From an uncultured Collinsella sp. (GTDB lineage: Bacteria > Actinomycetota > Coriobacteriia > Coriobacteriales > Coriobacteriaceae), in contig URRB01000004.1 in assembly GCA_900550195.1 (NCBI GenBank), forward strand, positions 87,522 through 151,521: a stretch of DNA of 64,000 nt, given 5' to 3'. Below, in pieces: positions 1 to 6,692 of the stretch. The position numbers and the translations under genes are program-made. The notes below the pieces were generated by a model that did no database searches, was not told the origin of the DNA, and saw only the letters and a program-made list of their open reading frames with translations. Numbering within the stretch: the stretch's first letter is position 1; each line of letters starts with the position of its first letter.

Positions 1-2
1 AG

Positions 3-524
3 CAAGCCGCCGGTGGCGAGCCCACGGTATTTGTCGCGAACTTGCCCTATAACGTGGCGGCGACGATCATTTTGCAATTTTTCCAGACGATGCCGGCGCT
101 CAAGCGCGCCGTCGTCATGGTGCAAAAGGAGGTTGCCGATCGCATTGCCGCAGTGCCGGGCAACAAGACCTATGGCGGCTACACGACAAAGCTCGGCCTG
201 TATGCGCAGGTTACGGGTCGCTTTGAGGTGCCGCCGCGTTGCTTTATGCCGGCGCCGCACGTGGACTCGGCCGTCGTGCGTATCGACCGTGTTGACGGCG
301 TGGTGCCCGAAGGACTCGACCGCGAGTTTGTGGCCCGCGTGATTGATGCTGCATTTGCTCAGCGTCGCAAGACCATTCGCAACTCCATGAGCGCCAACGG
401 CTTTGCCAAGGACGTGCTCGATGCCGCCTTTGAGGCTTGCGGTATCGCATCCACCACGCGCGCCGAAACGCTTGATGTTGCCGACTTTGTCCGCCTGGCC
501 CAGGAGCTAATCCATGACGCTTAA
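3..524 (+). CDS. rsmA: 16S rRNA dimethyladenosine transferase RsmA/KsgA, 3' part
   Basis: This enzyme uses S-adenosylmethionine to dimethylate two adjacent adenines in the 3' terminal hairpin of 16S rRNA during small-subunit assembly. The reading frame is open from the left edge of the window, so the N-terminal SAM-binding part lies outside. The motif NLPYNV, which is the catalytic [N/D]LPY signature of this family, is encoded near position 39-56. The C-terminal segment PPRCFMPAPHVDSAVVRI is the typical conserved block that precedes the small helical domain. The stop overlaps the start of the next gene, which indicates translational coupling. The assignment is very secure and only the start is missing. 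Confidence 0.95.
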   Translation, partial: QAAGGEPTVFVANLPYNVAATIILQFFQTMPALKRAVVMVQKEVADRIAAVPGNKTYGGYTTKLGLYAQVTGRFEVPPRCFMPAPHVDSAVVRIDRVDGVVPEGLDREFVARVIDAAFAQRRKTIRNSMSANGFAKDVLDAAFEACGIASTTRAETLDVADFVRLAQELIHDA

Positions 525-1431
525 TGCCGAACGCATGACGTTTACCAAGAAAAAGAAGACGGTTGCTTGTCCCGTGCCCTTGGCGCCGCTTGCCGACACG
601 CATGCGCATCTGCTTTCGTTTTGGGGCAAAGAAGTGCCCGAGACGCTCGTGCGCGCCAAAGCCGCGGGCGTCGACCTGTTGGTGACGATGTTCGACCCCA
701 TCGCTGACAAACGCAGCGTGACGGACTATAGCGACTGGCTCGTGCGCGAAATTCTGCCGATGCAGGATATCCCTCAGATCAAGTATCTTGCCGGCGTGCA
801 TCCGTATGGTGCGCCGGACTATACCGGCGACGTTCACGCGCAGGTCGTTGCCGCACTCGATGACCCCTTATGCGCCGGTATTGGCGAAATCGGCCTGGAC
901 TACCATATGGACTATGACGACGATATCGCGCCGGCACCCCATAACGTGCAGATTGACTGCATGGCGCGTCAGCTCGAGCTTGCCGTGTGCCGTAACGTGC
1001 CGGTGGAGCTGCATCTGCGCCACGAGGACACGGACCATGAGCGTACCTCGCATGTGGACGCCTACAACGTGCTTCGTGAGGTGGGCGTGCCCCAGGCCGG
1101 TTGTGTGCTGCACTGCTTTGGCGAGGACCGCGCCACGATGGAGCGCTTTGTGGAGCTGGGCTGCTATATCGCCTATGGTGGTGCGGCTACCTTTAAGCGC
1201 AACGACGACGTGCGCGAGGCATTCGCGGCAACCCCACTCGATCGAATTTTGTTTGAGACGGATTGCCCGTATATGGCTCCGGAGCCCATCCGCGGTCTTG
1301 AATGTGAGCCCGCAATGATTTCCATTACGGCAAACGCGCTGGTTAACGACCGTGTCGATCGCACAGGTGAGGACGCCGAAACAATCACGCAAGCCGCTTG
1401 GGAAAATGCCTGCAAACTTTTTCAAAAATAG
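514..1431 (+). CDS. TatD-family metal-dependent hydrolase
   Basis: The product (305 aa) is a TIM-barrel metallohydrolase of the TatD deoxyribonuclease family, which is thought to act on DNA 3' ends in the cytoplasm. Metal-ligand motifs are visible in order: HAH (His30, His32), GEIGLDYH (about residues 124-131), a histidine in ELHLRH (about 166), HCFG (about 200) and ETDCPYMAPEP (about 247). The length is slightly above the usual 255-270 residues because of a Lys-rich N-terminal extension. An alternative in-frame ATG at 535 would shorten it. The start overlaps the end of rsmA, and tatD-rsmA neighbourhoods are common in bacteria. Substrate specificity cannot be read from the sequence. Confidence 0.88.
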   Translation: MTLNAERMTFTKKKKTVACPVPLAPLADTHAHLLSFWGKEVPETLVRAKAAGVDLLVTMFDPIADKRSVTDYSDWLVREILPMQDIPQIKYLAGVHPYGAPDYTGDVHAQVVAALDDPLCAGIGEIGLDYHMDYDDDIAPAPHNVQIDCMARQLELAVCRNVPVELHLRHEDTDHERTSHVDAYNVLREVGVPQAGCVLHCFGEDRATMERFVELGCYIAYGGAATFKRNDDVREAFAATPLDRILFETDCPYMAPEPIRGLECEPAMISITANALVNDRVDRTGEDAETITQAAWENACKLFQK

Positions 1432-1434
1432 TTC

Positions 1435-1463
1435 TTGCGTTCGCGGTGGCGCTCCGTTATTCT
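1435..1463 (+). promoter_or_regulatory. Promoter of tRNA-Leu
   Basis: TTGCGT (1435-1440) and TATTCT (1458-1463) are separated by 17 bp and lie just upstream of the tRNA gene. This fits a housekeeping sigma-70 type promoter. Confidence 0.55.
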
Positions 1464-1474
1464 AATTCCTGCAC

Positions 1475-1561
1475 GCGGGCGTGGCGGAATTGGCAGACGC
1501 GTACGGTTCAGGTCCGTATGGGGGCAACCCCATGAAGGTTCAAGTCCTTTCGCCCGCACCA
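1475..1561 (+). tRNA. tRNA-Leu (anticodon CAG)
   Basis: The acceptor arms GCGGGCG and CGCCCGC pair, and the 3' CCA is encoded. The anticodon stem ACGG/CCGT encloses a 7-nt loop with anticodon CAG at 1509-1511. A long variable arm (about 1518-1534) and a T-arm with GGTTCAAGTCC are present, as expected for a class II leucine tRNA of 87 nt. It reads CUG codons, which are very abundant in this GC-rich window. Confidence 0.96.
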
Positions 1562-1604
1562 TTAAATGAAAGAGCTCCCAGCAATGGGAGCTTTTTTTGT
1601 TATG
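1544..1604 (+). repeat. Direct repeat copy 1: tRNA-Leu 3' end plus terminator
   Basis: The 61-bp segment covering the last 18 nt of tRNA-Leu, the downstream spacer and the terminator recurs almost exactly at 1721-1780. The two copies differ only at two stem bases and the length of the T-run. Confidence 0.9.
1573..1598 (+). terminator. Intrinsic terminator after tRNA-Leu
   Basis: The 8-bp stem AGCTCCCA/TGGGAGCT has a GCAA loop and is followed by a run of seven T. A degenerate second copy lies at 1750-1774. Confidence 0.9.
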
Positions 1605-1720
1605 GGCCCATCACAGGGACTTGAACCTGCGAAGGAGCGAGCGTAAAGAAAACGCGGAGCGTTTTTAGCGAGCTGGCGAGGACGCCGGCAGGCGGCCGAA
1701 GCCGGTGCGGATACGCGGAC

Positions 1721-1780
1721 GTCCTTTCGCCCGCACCATTAAATGAAAGAGCTCCTAGCAATGGGGGCTTTTTTGTTATG
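1721..1780 (+). repeat. Direct repeat copy 2: displaced tRNA-Leu 3' end plus terminator
   Basis: The sequence starts with GTCCTTTCGCCCGCACCA, identical to the 3' end of tRNA-Leu, and continues through a second terminator hairpin (1750-1774). About 116 bp separate it from copy 1. The layout resembles a duplicated attachment core or a truncated second tRNA gene. Confidence 0.88.
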
Positions 1781-1837
1781 CACGATCTCCTTGGACGGGT
1801 ATCCTAGTGCCAACGTATGCCTATCAGAGGAGAGACC

Positions 1838-2776
1838 ATGCTGTTGTCCGGTATCATCGCCGCCCTTACCAGCCTTTTGATTCCCATCATCATTTTGTTG
1901 TTACTGCTTCCCAACGCCTGCTATGTCGTTGAACAACAGCATGCCGTGATCATCGAGCGTCTGGGCAAGTTTAACCGCATCGTCAACGCGGGCTTCCACA
2001 TGAAGGTGCCCGTGATCGACCGCAAGGCCGCTACGGTGAGTCTGCGCACCATGAAAAACGGTTTTGACATCGACGTTAAGACTCAGGACAACGTGACCAT
2101 CGGCCTTGAGGTCTCTGCTCAGTACCACGTGAGCTATGACATGGGCGCCGGCCCGGCAGATTCGGGCATCTACAAGAGCTACTATATGCTGCAGGAGCCC
2201 GTCGACCAGATGCGTGACTTCATCACCGACGCCCTGCGCTCTTCGATTCCCGTCTACACACTCGATGAGGTCTTTGCCAAGAAGGATGACATCGCCAAGG
2301 ATGTCAACGCTACCGTGTCCGAGCAGATGGCTGCCTACGGCTTCACCCTCGTGTCGACACTCATCACCAAAATCGCGCTGCCGACCGAGGTCGAGAACTC
2401 CATGAACGACATCAATGCCGCCCAGCGAAAGCGCGCTGCCGCGCAGGAGCTCGCCGAGGCCGACCGCATCAAGCGCGTCACCGAGGCGACCGCCGAGGCT
2501 GAGGCGATGGAAAAGGCGGGCGAGGGCATCGCCAACCAGCGCAAGGCCATCGCGCTGGGCATCAAGGATTCGCTCGAGATCATCCAGGAGACGGGAGTCG
2601 GCAATGACGAGGCCAACCAACTGTTCATGTTTACGCAGTGGTCCGAGATGATGACGGAGTTCGCTCGCACGGGTAAAACCTCGACGGTCGTGCTGCCGAG
2701 CGACTTTTCGCAGTCGGCCTCTATGTTCGAGCAGATGCTGGCTGCCGGTAAGGTTCAGAACGAGTCAAAGGAGTAG
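1838..2776 (+). CDS. SPFH/stomatin-like membrane protein (slipin)
   Basis: The product (312 aa) has one N-terminal membrane segment (about residues 2-27, rich in Leu and Ile) followed by an SPFH/Band 7 domain. Features of that domain include the VVEQQHAVIIERLGKF entry strand and the region VNAGFHMKVPVIDR. A C-terminal Ala/Glu-rich coiled coil with many AEA repeats (about 200-245) is typical of stomatins and HflK/HflC relatives. Such proteins form oligomeric scaffolds on the inner face of the membrane and influence proteases or membrane microdomains. The start at 1838 was chosen because AGAGGAGAG lies 4-12 bp upstream; an in-frame ATG at 1817 has no such site. No NfeD partner gene is adjacent, so its client is unknown. 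Confidence 0.87.
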   Translation: MLLSGIIAALTSLLIPIIILLLLLPNACYVVEQQHAVIIERLGKFNRIVNAGFHMKVPVIDRKAATVSLRTMKNGFDIDVKTQDNVTIGLEVSAQYHVSYDMGAGPADSGIYKSYYMLQEPVDQMRDFITDALRSSIPVYTLDEVFAKKDDIAKDVNATVSEQMAAYGFTLVSTLITKIALPTEVENSMNDINAAQRKRAAAQELAEADRIKRVTEATAEAEAMEKAGEGIANQRKAIALGIKDSLEIIQETGVGNDEANQLFMFTQWSEMMTEFARTGKTSTVVLPSDFSQSASMFEQMLAAGKVQNESKE

Positions 2777-2782
2777 ACACGC

Positions 2783-3253
2783 GTGAAATACACCGTCGTT
2801 TGTGTCGGTAAGCTCAAGGAGCGCTTTTGGAAGGACGCCTGCGCTGAGTACACCAAGCGCCTGGGTGCCTATGCCAAGGTTGATATCCGCGAGGTGGCCG
2901 ATATCGACCCGGCTAAGGCGGGCGGCGTGGATGCCGCGCGCGACAAGGAGGGGGCGGCGATTCTTGCTGCCTTGCCGTCTCGAGCGCATGTGATCCTGCT
3001 GGCTATCGAGGGCATGGAGCGTTCGAGTGAGGAGCTCTCGGCGAGGCTCGACGATCTTATGCTGCGAGGCAGCAGCGACATTGCCTTTGTAATCGGCGGT
3101 TCGGACGGCGTGAGCGATGACGTGCGCGCACGAGCCGACGAGATGCTCAGCTTTGGACGCATTACCTTGCCGCATAACCTGGCGCGTGTGGTGCTGTTAG
3201 AGCAGATTTACCGTGCCTGCAAGATCAGTCGTGGCGAGCCGTATCACAAATAG
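2783..3253 (+). CDS. rlmH: 23S rRNA (pseudouridine1915-N3)-methyltransferase RlmH
   Basis: This small SPOUT methyltransferase (156 aa, the normal family length) methylates pseudouridine 1915 in helix 69 of 23S rRNA on assembled ribosomes. The SAM-binding knot motif GGSDG is at about residues 105-109, and the C-terminal signature ending in EPYHK is intact. Translation probably begins at GTG 2783. The Shine-Dalgarno AAAGGAG overlaps the end of the upstream slipin gene, with only 6 bp between the genes, so the two may be co-transcribed. Confidence 0.95.
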   Translation: MKYTVVCVGKLKERFWKDACAEYTKRLGAYAKVDIREVADIDPAKAGGVDAARDKEGAAILAALPSRAHVILLAIEGMERSSEELSARLDDLMLRGSSDIAFVIGGSDGVSDDVRARADEMLSFGRITLPHNLARVVLLEQIYRACKISRGEPYHK

Positions 3254-3326
3254 GTCGGCAATGCGAAACAATGGCGTGGGACAATACCTTTCGTTTTGAG
3301 GAATGTGTCTGAAAGGACTATGTGAT

Positions 3327-4097
3327 ATGAAGATTGGATTTGTCGGTTTTGGCAATATGGCGAGCGCTATGGCCGATGGCTGGATCGCTGCCGGTGTAGC
3401 TGCGAGCGACATGTGCGCCTGTGCGGGTCGCTACGACGCACTGGTTGAGCGCTGTGAGGCGCGCGGGATGGCCGCTTGCCACGATGCCGCCGAGGTGGTC
3501 GCCGCATCCGATATCGTGGTCGCTGCGGTTAAGCCGTACATGATCGAGAAGGTCTTCGCTCCGCTCAAGGGCATTCTTGCCGACAAGGTCGTTCTGTCGG
3601 TTGCCTGGACCTGGGACAGTGCCAAGTGGGAGCAGGTCCTGCCGGGCGTCGCGCATATCTCGACGGTGCCCAACACACCGGTTTCGGTGGGCGAGGGCGT
3701 CATCGCTTGCGAGAAGGCTTCCACGCTTAGTGATGAGCAGAGCACAGTGGTGCTTGATCTGCTTGGCAAACTCGGTGCGGTGGTCGAGCTCGATACGAGC
3801 CTGCTGTTTGTGGGCGGCACGGTGGGTGGTTGCGCTCCGGCATTTGTCGCCATGGCAATCGAGGCCCTGGGCGATGCAGCGGTCAAGCACGGTATCCCGC
3901 GTGCCGATGCCTATCGCATTGTGAGCCAGATGGTGCTAGGTACGGCAAAGCTGCAGCTTGCAACTGGCCAGCATCCTGCGGCGATGAAGGATGCCGTATG
4001 CTCGCCCGGTGGTGCCACCATCAAGGGCGTCGTTGCGCTCGAGGACGCCGGCATGCGCAGCGCCCTGGTCAAGGCAATCGACGCAACTCTCCAGTAA
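3327..4097 (+). CDS. proC: Pyrroline-5-carboxylate reductase
   Basis: ProC reduces pyrroline-5-carboxylate to proline with NAD(P)H in the last step of proline biosynthesis. The product of 256 aa begins with a Rossmann motif GFVGFGNMASAM. It contains the conserved VPNTPVSVGEG stretch near residue 112 and the C-terminal dimerisation signature SPGGATIKGV near residue 230. The start at 3327 is preceded by GAAAGGA (3311-3317); an upstream in-frame ATG at 3303 adds eight unlikely residues. The stop codon is embedded in a dispersed repeat (4096-4135). Confidence 0.95.
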   Translation: MKIGFVGFGNMASAMADGWIAAGVAASDMCACAGRYDALVERCEARGMAACHDAAEVVAASDIVVAAVKPYMIEKVFAPLKGILADKVVLSVAWTWDSAKWEQVLPGVAHISTVPNTPVSVGEGVIACEKASTLSDEQSTVVLDLLGKLGAVVELDTSLLFVGGTVGGCAPAFVAMAIEALGDAAVKHGIPRADAYRIVSQMVLGTAKLQLATGQHPAAMKDAVCSPGGATIKGVVALEDAGMRSALVKAIDATLQ

Positions 4098-4135
4098 AAC
4101 CGACCAAAAAAAGGACAGGTTTATTTTTGGCAGGT
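4096..4135 (+). repeat. Dispersed 40-bp repeat, copy 1 (inverted core)
   Basis: The outer parts AAAACCGACC and GGCAGGT match copy 2 at 4219-4256 in the same orientation. The A/T-rich core with GGACAGGTTTA is the reverse complement of the core in copies 2 and 3. Confidence 0.8.
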
Positions 4136-4165
4136 ATTTTCTGCGGTTTGTCCTTTTAGCGAAAA

Positions 4166-4202
4166 GCGCCCCGCAACTGGCTCAATTCCAGTTGCGGGGC
4201 GC
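4166..4202. terminator. Strong hairpin between the two repeat copies
   Basis: A perfect 15-bp stem (4166-4180 with 4188-4202) has a 7-nt loop. It lacks a good T-run on the plus strand, and four A residues (4162-4165) precede it, so it would be a weak terminator for the minus-strand small gene and for proC. The structure is certain but the function is inferred. Confidence 0.6.
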
Positions 4203-4213
4203 TTGCGTTTGCC

Positions 4214-4256
4214 CAGATAAAACCGACCAAAATAAACCTGTCCCTTTTTGGCAGGT
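4214..4256 (+). repeat. Dispersed 40-bp repeat, copy 2
   Basis: Bases 4214-4250 are identical over 37 bp to 52827-52863 downstream of feoB. The repeat overlaps the stop codon of the minus-strand small gene. Confidence 0.88.
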
Positions 4257-4429
4257 TAGTCCCAGAAGCTGTCTTCCTCATCCTCGGACTTGGGTCCGCG
4301 GTCGACGTACATCTTATGGGTACGCTTCTCCATTACAAAGGCAAGATTCGCAAATAACAGGATGCCGCCAGCGAAAAGGATGGCAAAACCGGTGCGGGTG
4401 CTAAACAAAAAGGAAAAAACTGCGTCCAT
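4256..4429 (-). CDS. Small single-pass membrane protein, unknown function
   Basis: A 57-codon minus-strand gene starts at ATG 4429-4427 with AAGAAGGCA just upstream and stops at TAA 4256. The product starts MDAVFSFLFSTRTGFA, followed by one hydrophobic helix (about residues 14-33, FAILFAGGILLFANLAFV). A charged cytosolic tail ends in an acidic stretch (SEDEEDSFWD). The organisation of an N-terminal membrane anchor and acidic tail is that of many short actinobacterial membrane proteins. It lies divergent from serS. I do not recognise a family. Good codon usage and a ribosome binding site support it as real. Confidence 0.65.
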   Translation of the reverse strand: MDAVFSFLFSTRTGFAILFAGGILLFANLAFVMEKRTHKMYVDRGPKSEDEEDSFWD

Positions 4430-4540
4430 TGGGTGCCTTCTTGCGTAGTTGAGTTGGGTCGTAAACGTTCATAAGTATATACTTGCCCATACATGTACAA
4501 GGTTGCAACCTAAATGGAATGTATATCGCCGGAGGATCTA

Positions 4541-5824
4541 ATGCTTGATATCAAGTTTGTTCGCGAGAACCCCGATGCCATCGATGTCGCCATGGCTAAC
4601 CGCCAGACGTCTTGGGATCGCGAGAAGTTCTTTGAGCTCGACGACGAGCGCCGTGCCGTCATCACCGAGGTCGAGGAGCTCCAGGCTACGCGCAACGCCG
4701 AGTCCAAGAAGATCGGCGCCCTGATGAAGGAGGGCAAGAAGGACGAGGCCGAGGCCGCCAAGGAGGCCGTGCGCGCCGTCAACGAGAAGATTGACGGTCT
4801 GGCCGAGCGCCGTACTGCTCTCGAGCAGGAGCAGTACGACTTCATGGCTCACCTGCCCAACATTCCTTGCGAGGCCACGCCGTACGGCAAGGACGAGGAC
4901 GAGAATATTGAGCGCCGTCGTTGGGGCACCCCGCGCGAGTTCGACTTCGACTTTAAGCCGCATTGGGATCTGGGCACCGATCTGGACATCCTCGACTTCG
5001 AGCGCGGCAACAAGCTCTCCGGCAGCCGTTTTACCGTTCTCGGTGGCGCCGGCGCCCGCCTGGAGCGCGCCCTCATCAACTTCTTCCTCGATACGCACAC
5101 CAGCCGTGGTTTTAAGGAGTGGTGGCCGCCCATCGTCGTCAAGCGTCAGACCATGTTTGGCACGGGTCAGCTGCCCAAGTTCGAGGACGACGCCTACCAC
5201 GTCTCGGGCGACAACTTCCTGATCCCCACCGCCGAGGTCGTGCTCACCAACCTGCACGCCGGCGAGGTCCTCGACGCCGACACCCTGCCGCGCCGCTACA
5301 CCGCCTTCACCCCCTGCTTCCGCGAGGAGGCCGGTTCCGCCGGTCGCGACACCCGCGGCATCATCCGTCAGCACGAGTTCGACAAGGTCGAGATGGTCAA
5401 GTTCGCTAAGCCGGAGGAGTCCGACGAGGAGCTCGAGAGCATGACCGCCGAGGCCGAGTACCTGCTGCAGCAGCTGGGCCTTCCGTATCGCGTGATTAGC
5501 CTGTGCACCGGCGACTTGGGCTTCTCTGCCCGTCAGACCTACGACGTCGAGGTCTGGCTGCCGAGCTACAACGCCTACAAGGAGATCAGCTCCTGCTCCA
5601 ACTGCGGCGACTTCCAGGCCCGCCGCGCCAACATCAAGTACCGCGACCCCGAGAACTTCAAGGGTTCGCGCTACCTGCACACGCTCAACGGTTCCGGCCT
5701 GCCGGCCGGCCGCACCATGGCCGCCATTCTGGAGAACTACCAGAACGCCGACGGCACCATCACGATTCCCGAGGTCCTGCGTCCTTACATGGGTGGTCTC
5801 GAGAAGATCGAGCCGGTCGCGTAA
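4541..5824 (+). CDS. serS: Seryl-tRNA synthetase
   Basis: This class II synthetase charges tRNA-Ser, and probably tRNA-Sec, with serine. The 427-aa product has the N-terminal helical arm (about residues 25-100, strongly charged coiled coil) that contacts the long variable arm of tRNA-Ser. Motif 2 (TPCFREEAGSAGRDTRG, near residue 255) and motif 3 (GSGLPAGRTMAAILEN, near residue 385) follow. The start at 4541 has GGAGG eight bases upstream and matches the family N-terminus MLDIKFVREN; an in-frame ATG at 4514 is less likely. No T-box leader is visible upstream. Confidence 0.97.
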   Translation: MLDIKFVRENPDAIDVAMANRQTSWDREKFFELDDERRAVITEVEELQATRNAESKKIGALMKEGKKDEAEAAKEAVRAVNEKIDGLAERRTALEQEQYDFMAHLPNIPCEATPYGKDEDENIERRRWGTPREFDFDFKPHWDLGTDLDILDFERGNKLSGSRFTVLGGAGARLERALINFFLDTHTSRGFKEWWPPIVVKRQTMFGTGQLPKFEDDAYHVSGDNFLIPTAEVVLTNLHAGEVLDADTLPRRYTAFTPCFREEAGSAGRDTRGIIRQHEFDKVEMVKFAKPEESDEELESMTAEAEYLLQQLGLPYRVISLCTGDLGFSARQTYDVEVWLPSYNAYKEISSCSNCGDFQARRANIKYRDPENFKGSRYLHTLNGSGLPAGRTMAAILENYQNADGTITIPEVLRPYMGGLEKIEPVA

Positions 5825-5848
5825 GTTGGCTGCATAGGGGATATGCAA

Positions 5849-5874
5849 GGGCGCTCCTTCGGGGGCGCCCTATT
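5849..5874 (+). terminator. Terminator after serS
   Basis: The hairpin GGGCGC/GCGCCC (5849-5854 with 5865-5870) is followed by TATTTCG. The T-run is short, so termination may be partial. Confidence 0.6.
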
Positions 5875-5997
5875 TCGTGCGCAGGTCCATACCATGCCGT
5901 GCGGACAGCTCAATAGAAAACACACGAACAACTGTTCTGTATACAGCCATCTACCTGCTATGCTTTTGCTAAATAAGAGCGAGAGAAAGGGGACGCG

Positions 5998-6375
5998 ATG
6001 GAGCTGTTTGATGATCGGGTGGTTTTGTTTGAGAGCGACGAGGGCGGGGAGTACCTGCTTGTAACGTGTGAGCCGTCTGGCATGGGCGGCCTGGTGGTTC
6101 GGCAGACGAGTGAGGGTCCGTTGACACAATGGTGCTTTGAGGAGTCGCCGCATGTGGTCGAGACCTTTGTGACGCACGAGGGGCTTGTGGCGCTGGAGCA
6201 CTTCTATGGAGTTGGGACTTCCAACCAGGTCGCGCGCATGCTGAGCATCTCGTTTGCCGATTATGATTGTGCCCAGCGGGTGAGATCGCTCCTGAGGGAA
6301 CTTGATGCCAAGTTTGACGTGATCGAAAAGCCAATCGATCGTACGGGGAACAGCGGTATATGCGGAGCAGCATGA
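5998..6375 (+). CDS. Hypothetical protein, 125 aa
   Basis: The frame starts at ATG 5998 with GAGAAAGGGG 5-14 bp upstream, which supports real translation. The predicted protein is soluble, has no signal peptide, and is rich in acidic residues and beta-strand-like segments (for example VVLFESDEGGEYLLVTC near the start). The C-terminal half contains a helix (DYDCAQRVRSLLRELD). I do not recognise a family. It sits alone between serS and tRNA-Arg and ends 78 bp before the tRNA. Confidence 0.6.
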   Translation: MELFDDRVVLFESDEGGEYLLVTCEPSGMGGLVVRQTSEGPLTQWCFEESPHVVETFVTHEGLVALEHFYGVGTSNQVARMLSISFADYDCAQRVRSLLRELDAKFDVIEKPIDRTGNSGICGAA

Positions 6376-6411
6376 CAAAACTGCGTTCCACAAAAAAGTT
6401 TGAGATTGTGC

Positions 6412-6440
6412 TTGACTCCAATAAGCTAAAGTGGTTTTAT
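6412..6440 (+). promoter_or_regulatory. Promoter of tRNA-Arg
   Basis: TTGACT (6412-6417) and TTTTAT (6435-6440) are spaced by 17 bp and lie 12 bp before the tRNA. Confidence 0.55.
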
Positions 6441-6452
6441 ATGTCTTGCGCT

Positions 6453-6529
6453 GCGGCGTTACCTCAGCTGGATAGAGGGTCTGACTACGAATCAGAACGT
6501 CATAGGTTCGAATCCTATACGCCGCACCA
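6453..6529 (+). tRNA. tRNA-Arg (anticodon ACG)
   Basis: The acceptor arms GCGGCGT and ACGCCGC pair, the anticodon stem TCTGA/TCAGA encloses the anticodon ACG (6487-6489), and CCA is encoded. The A34 is expected to be edited to inosine by TadA so that CGU, CGC and CGA are read. Confidence 0.96.
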
Positions 6530-6539
6530 TTTGAGATTA

Positions 6540-6568
6540 AAGCTCCCGGCAACGGGGGCTTTTCTTTT
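6540..6568 (+). terminator. Terminator after tRNA-Arg
   Basis: The stem AGCTCCCG/CGGGGGCT with a GCAA loop is followed by TTTTCTTTT. It has the same design as the terminator after tRNA-Leu. Confidence 0.88.
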
Positions 6569-6692
6569 ACGCCAGCTTGAGTGCTTTCGTCCAAAGGGAC
6601 GATTTCCTGTCGACTCGTGTAAGATTCCGAGTAGGTGTCGCGGCCCATCCGCGACCACTCCTTCTCTCAACGACCGATCAGGGTGATATTTC

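Noticed and set aside
1605..1740. A second complete tRNA gene after tRNA-Leu
   Set aside because: Only the last 18 nt of the tRNA are duplicated; no cloverleaf can be drawn from the preceding bases.
4430..4540. Possible T-box leader before serS
   Set aside because: The leader is too short and has no T-box sequence, specifier loop or antiterminator.
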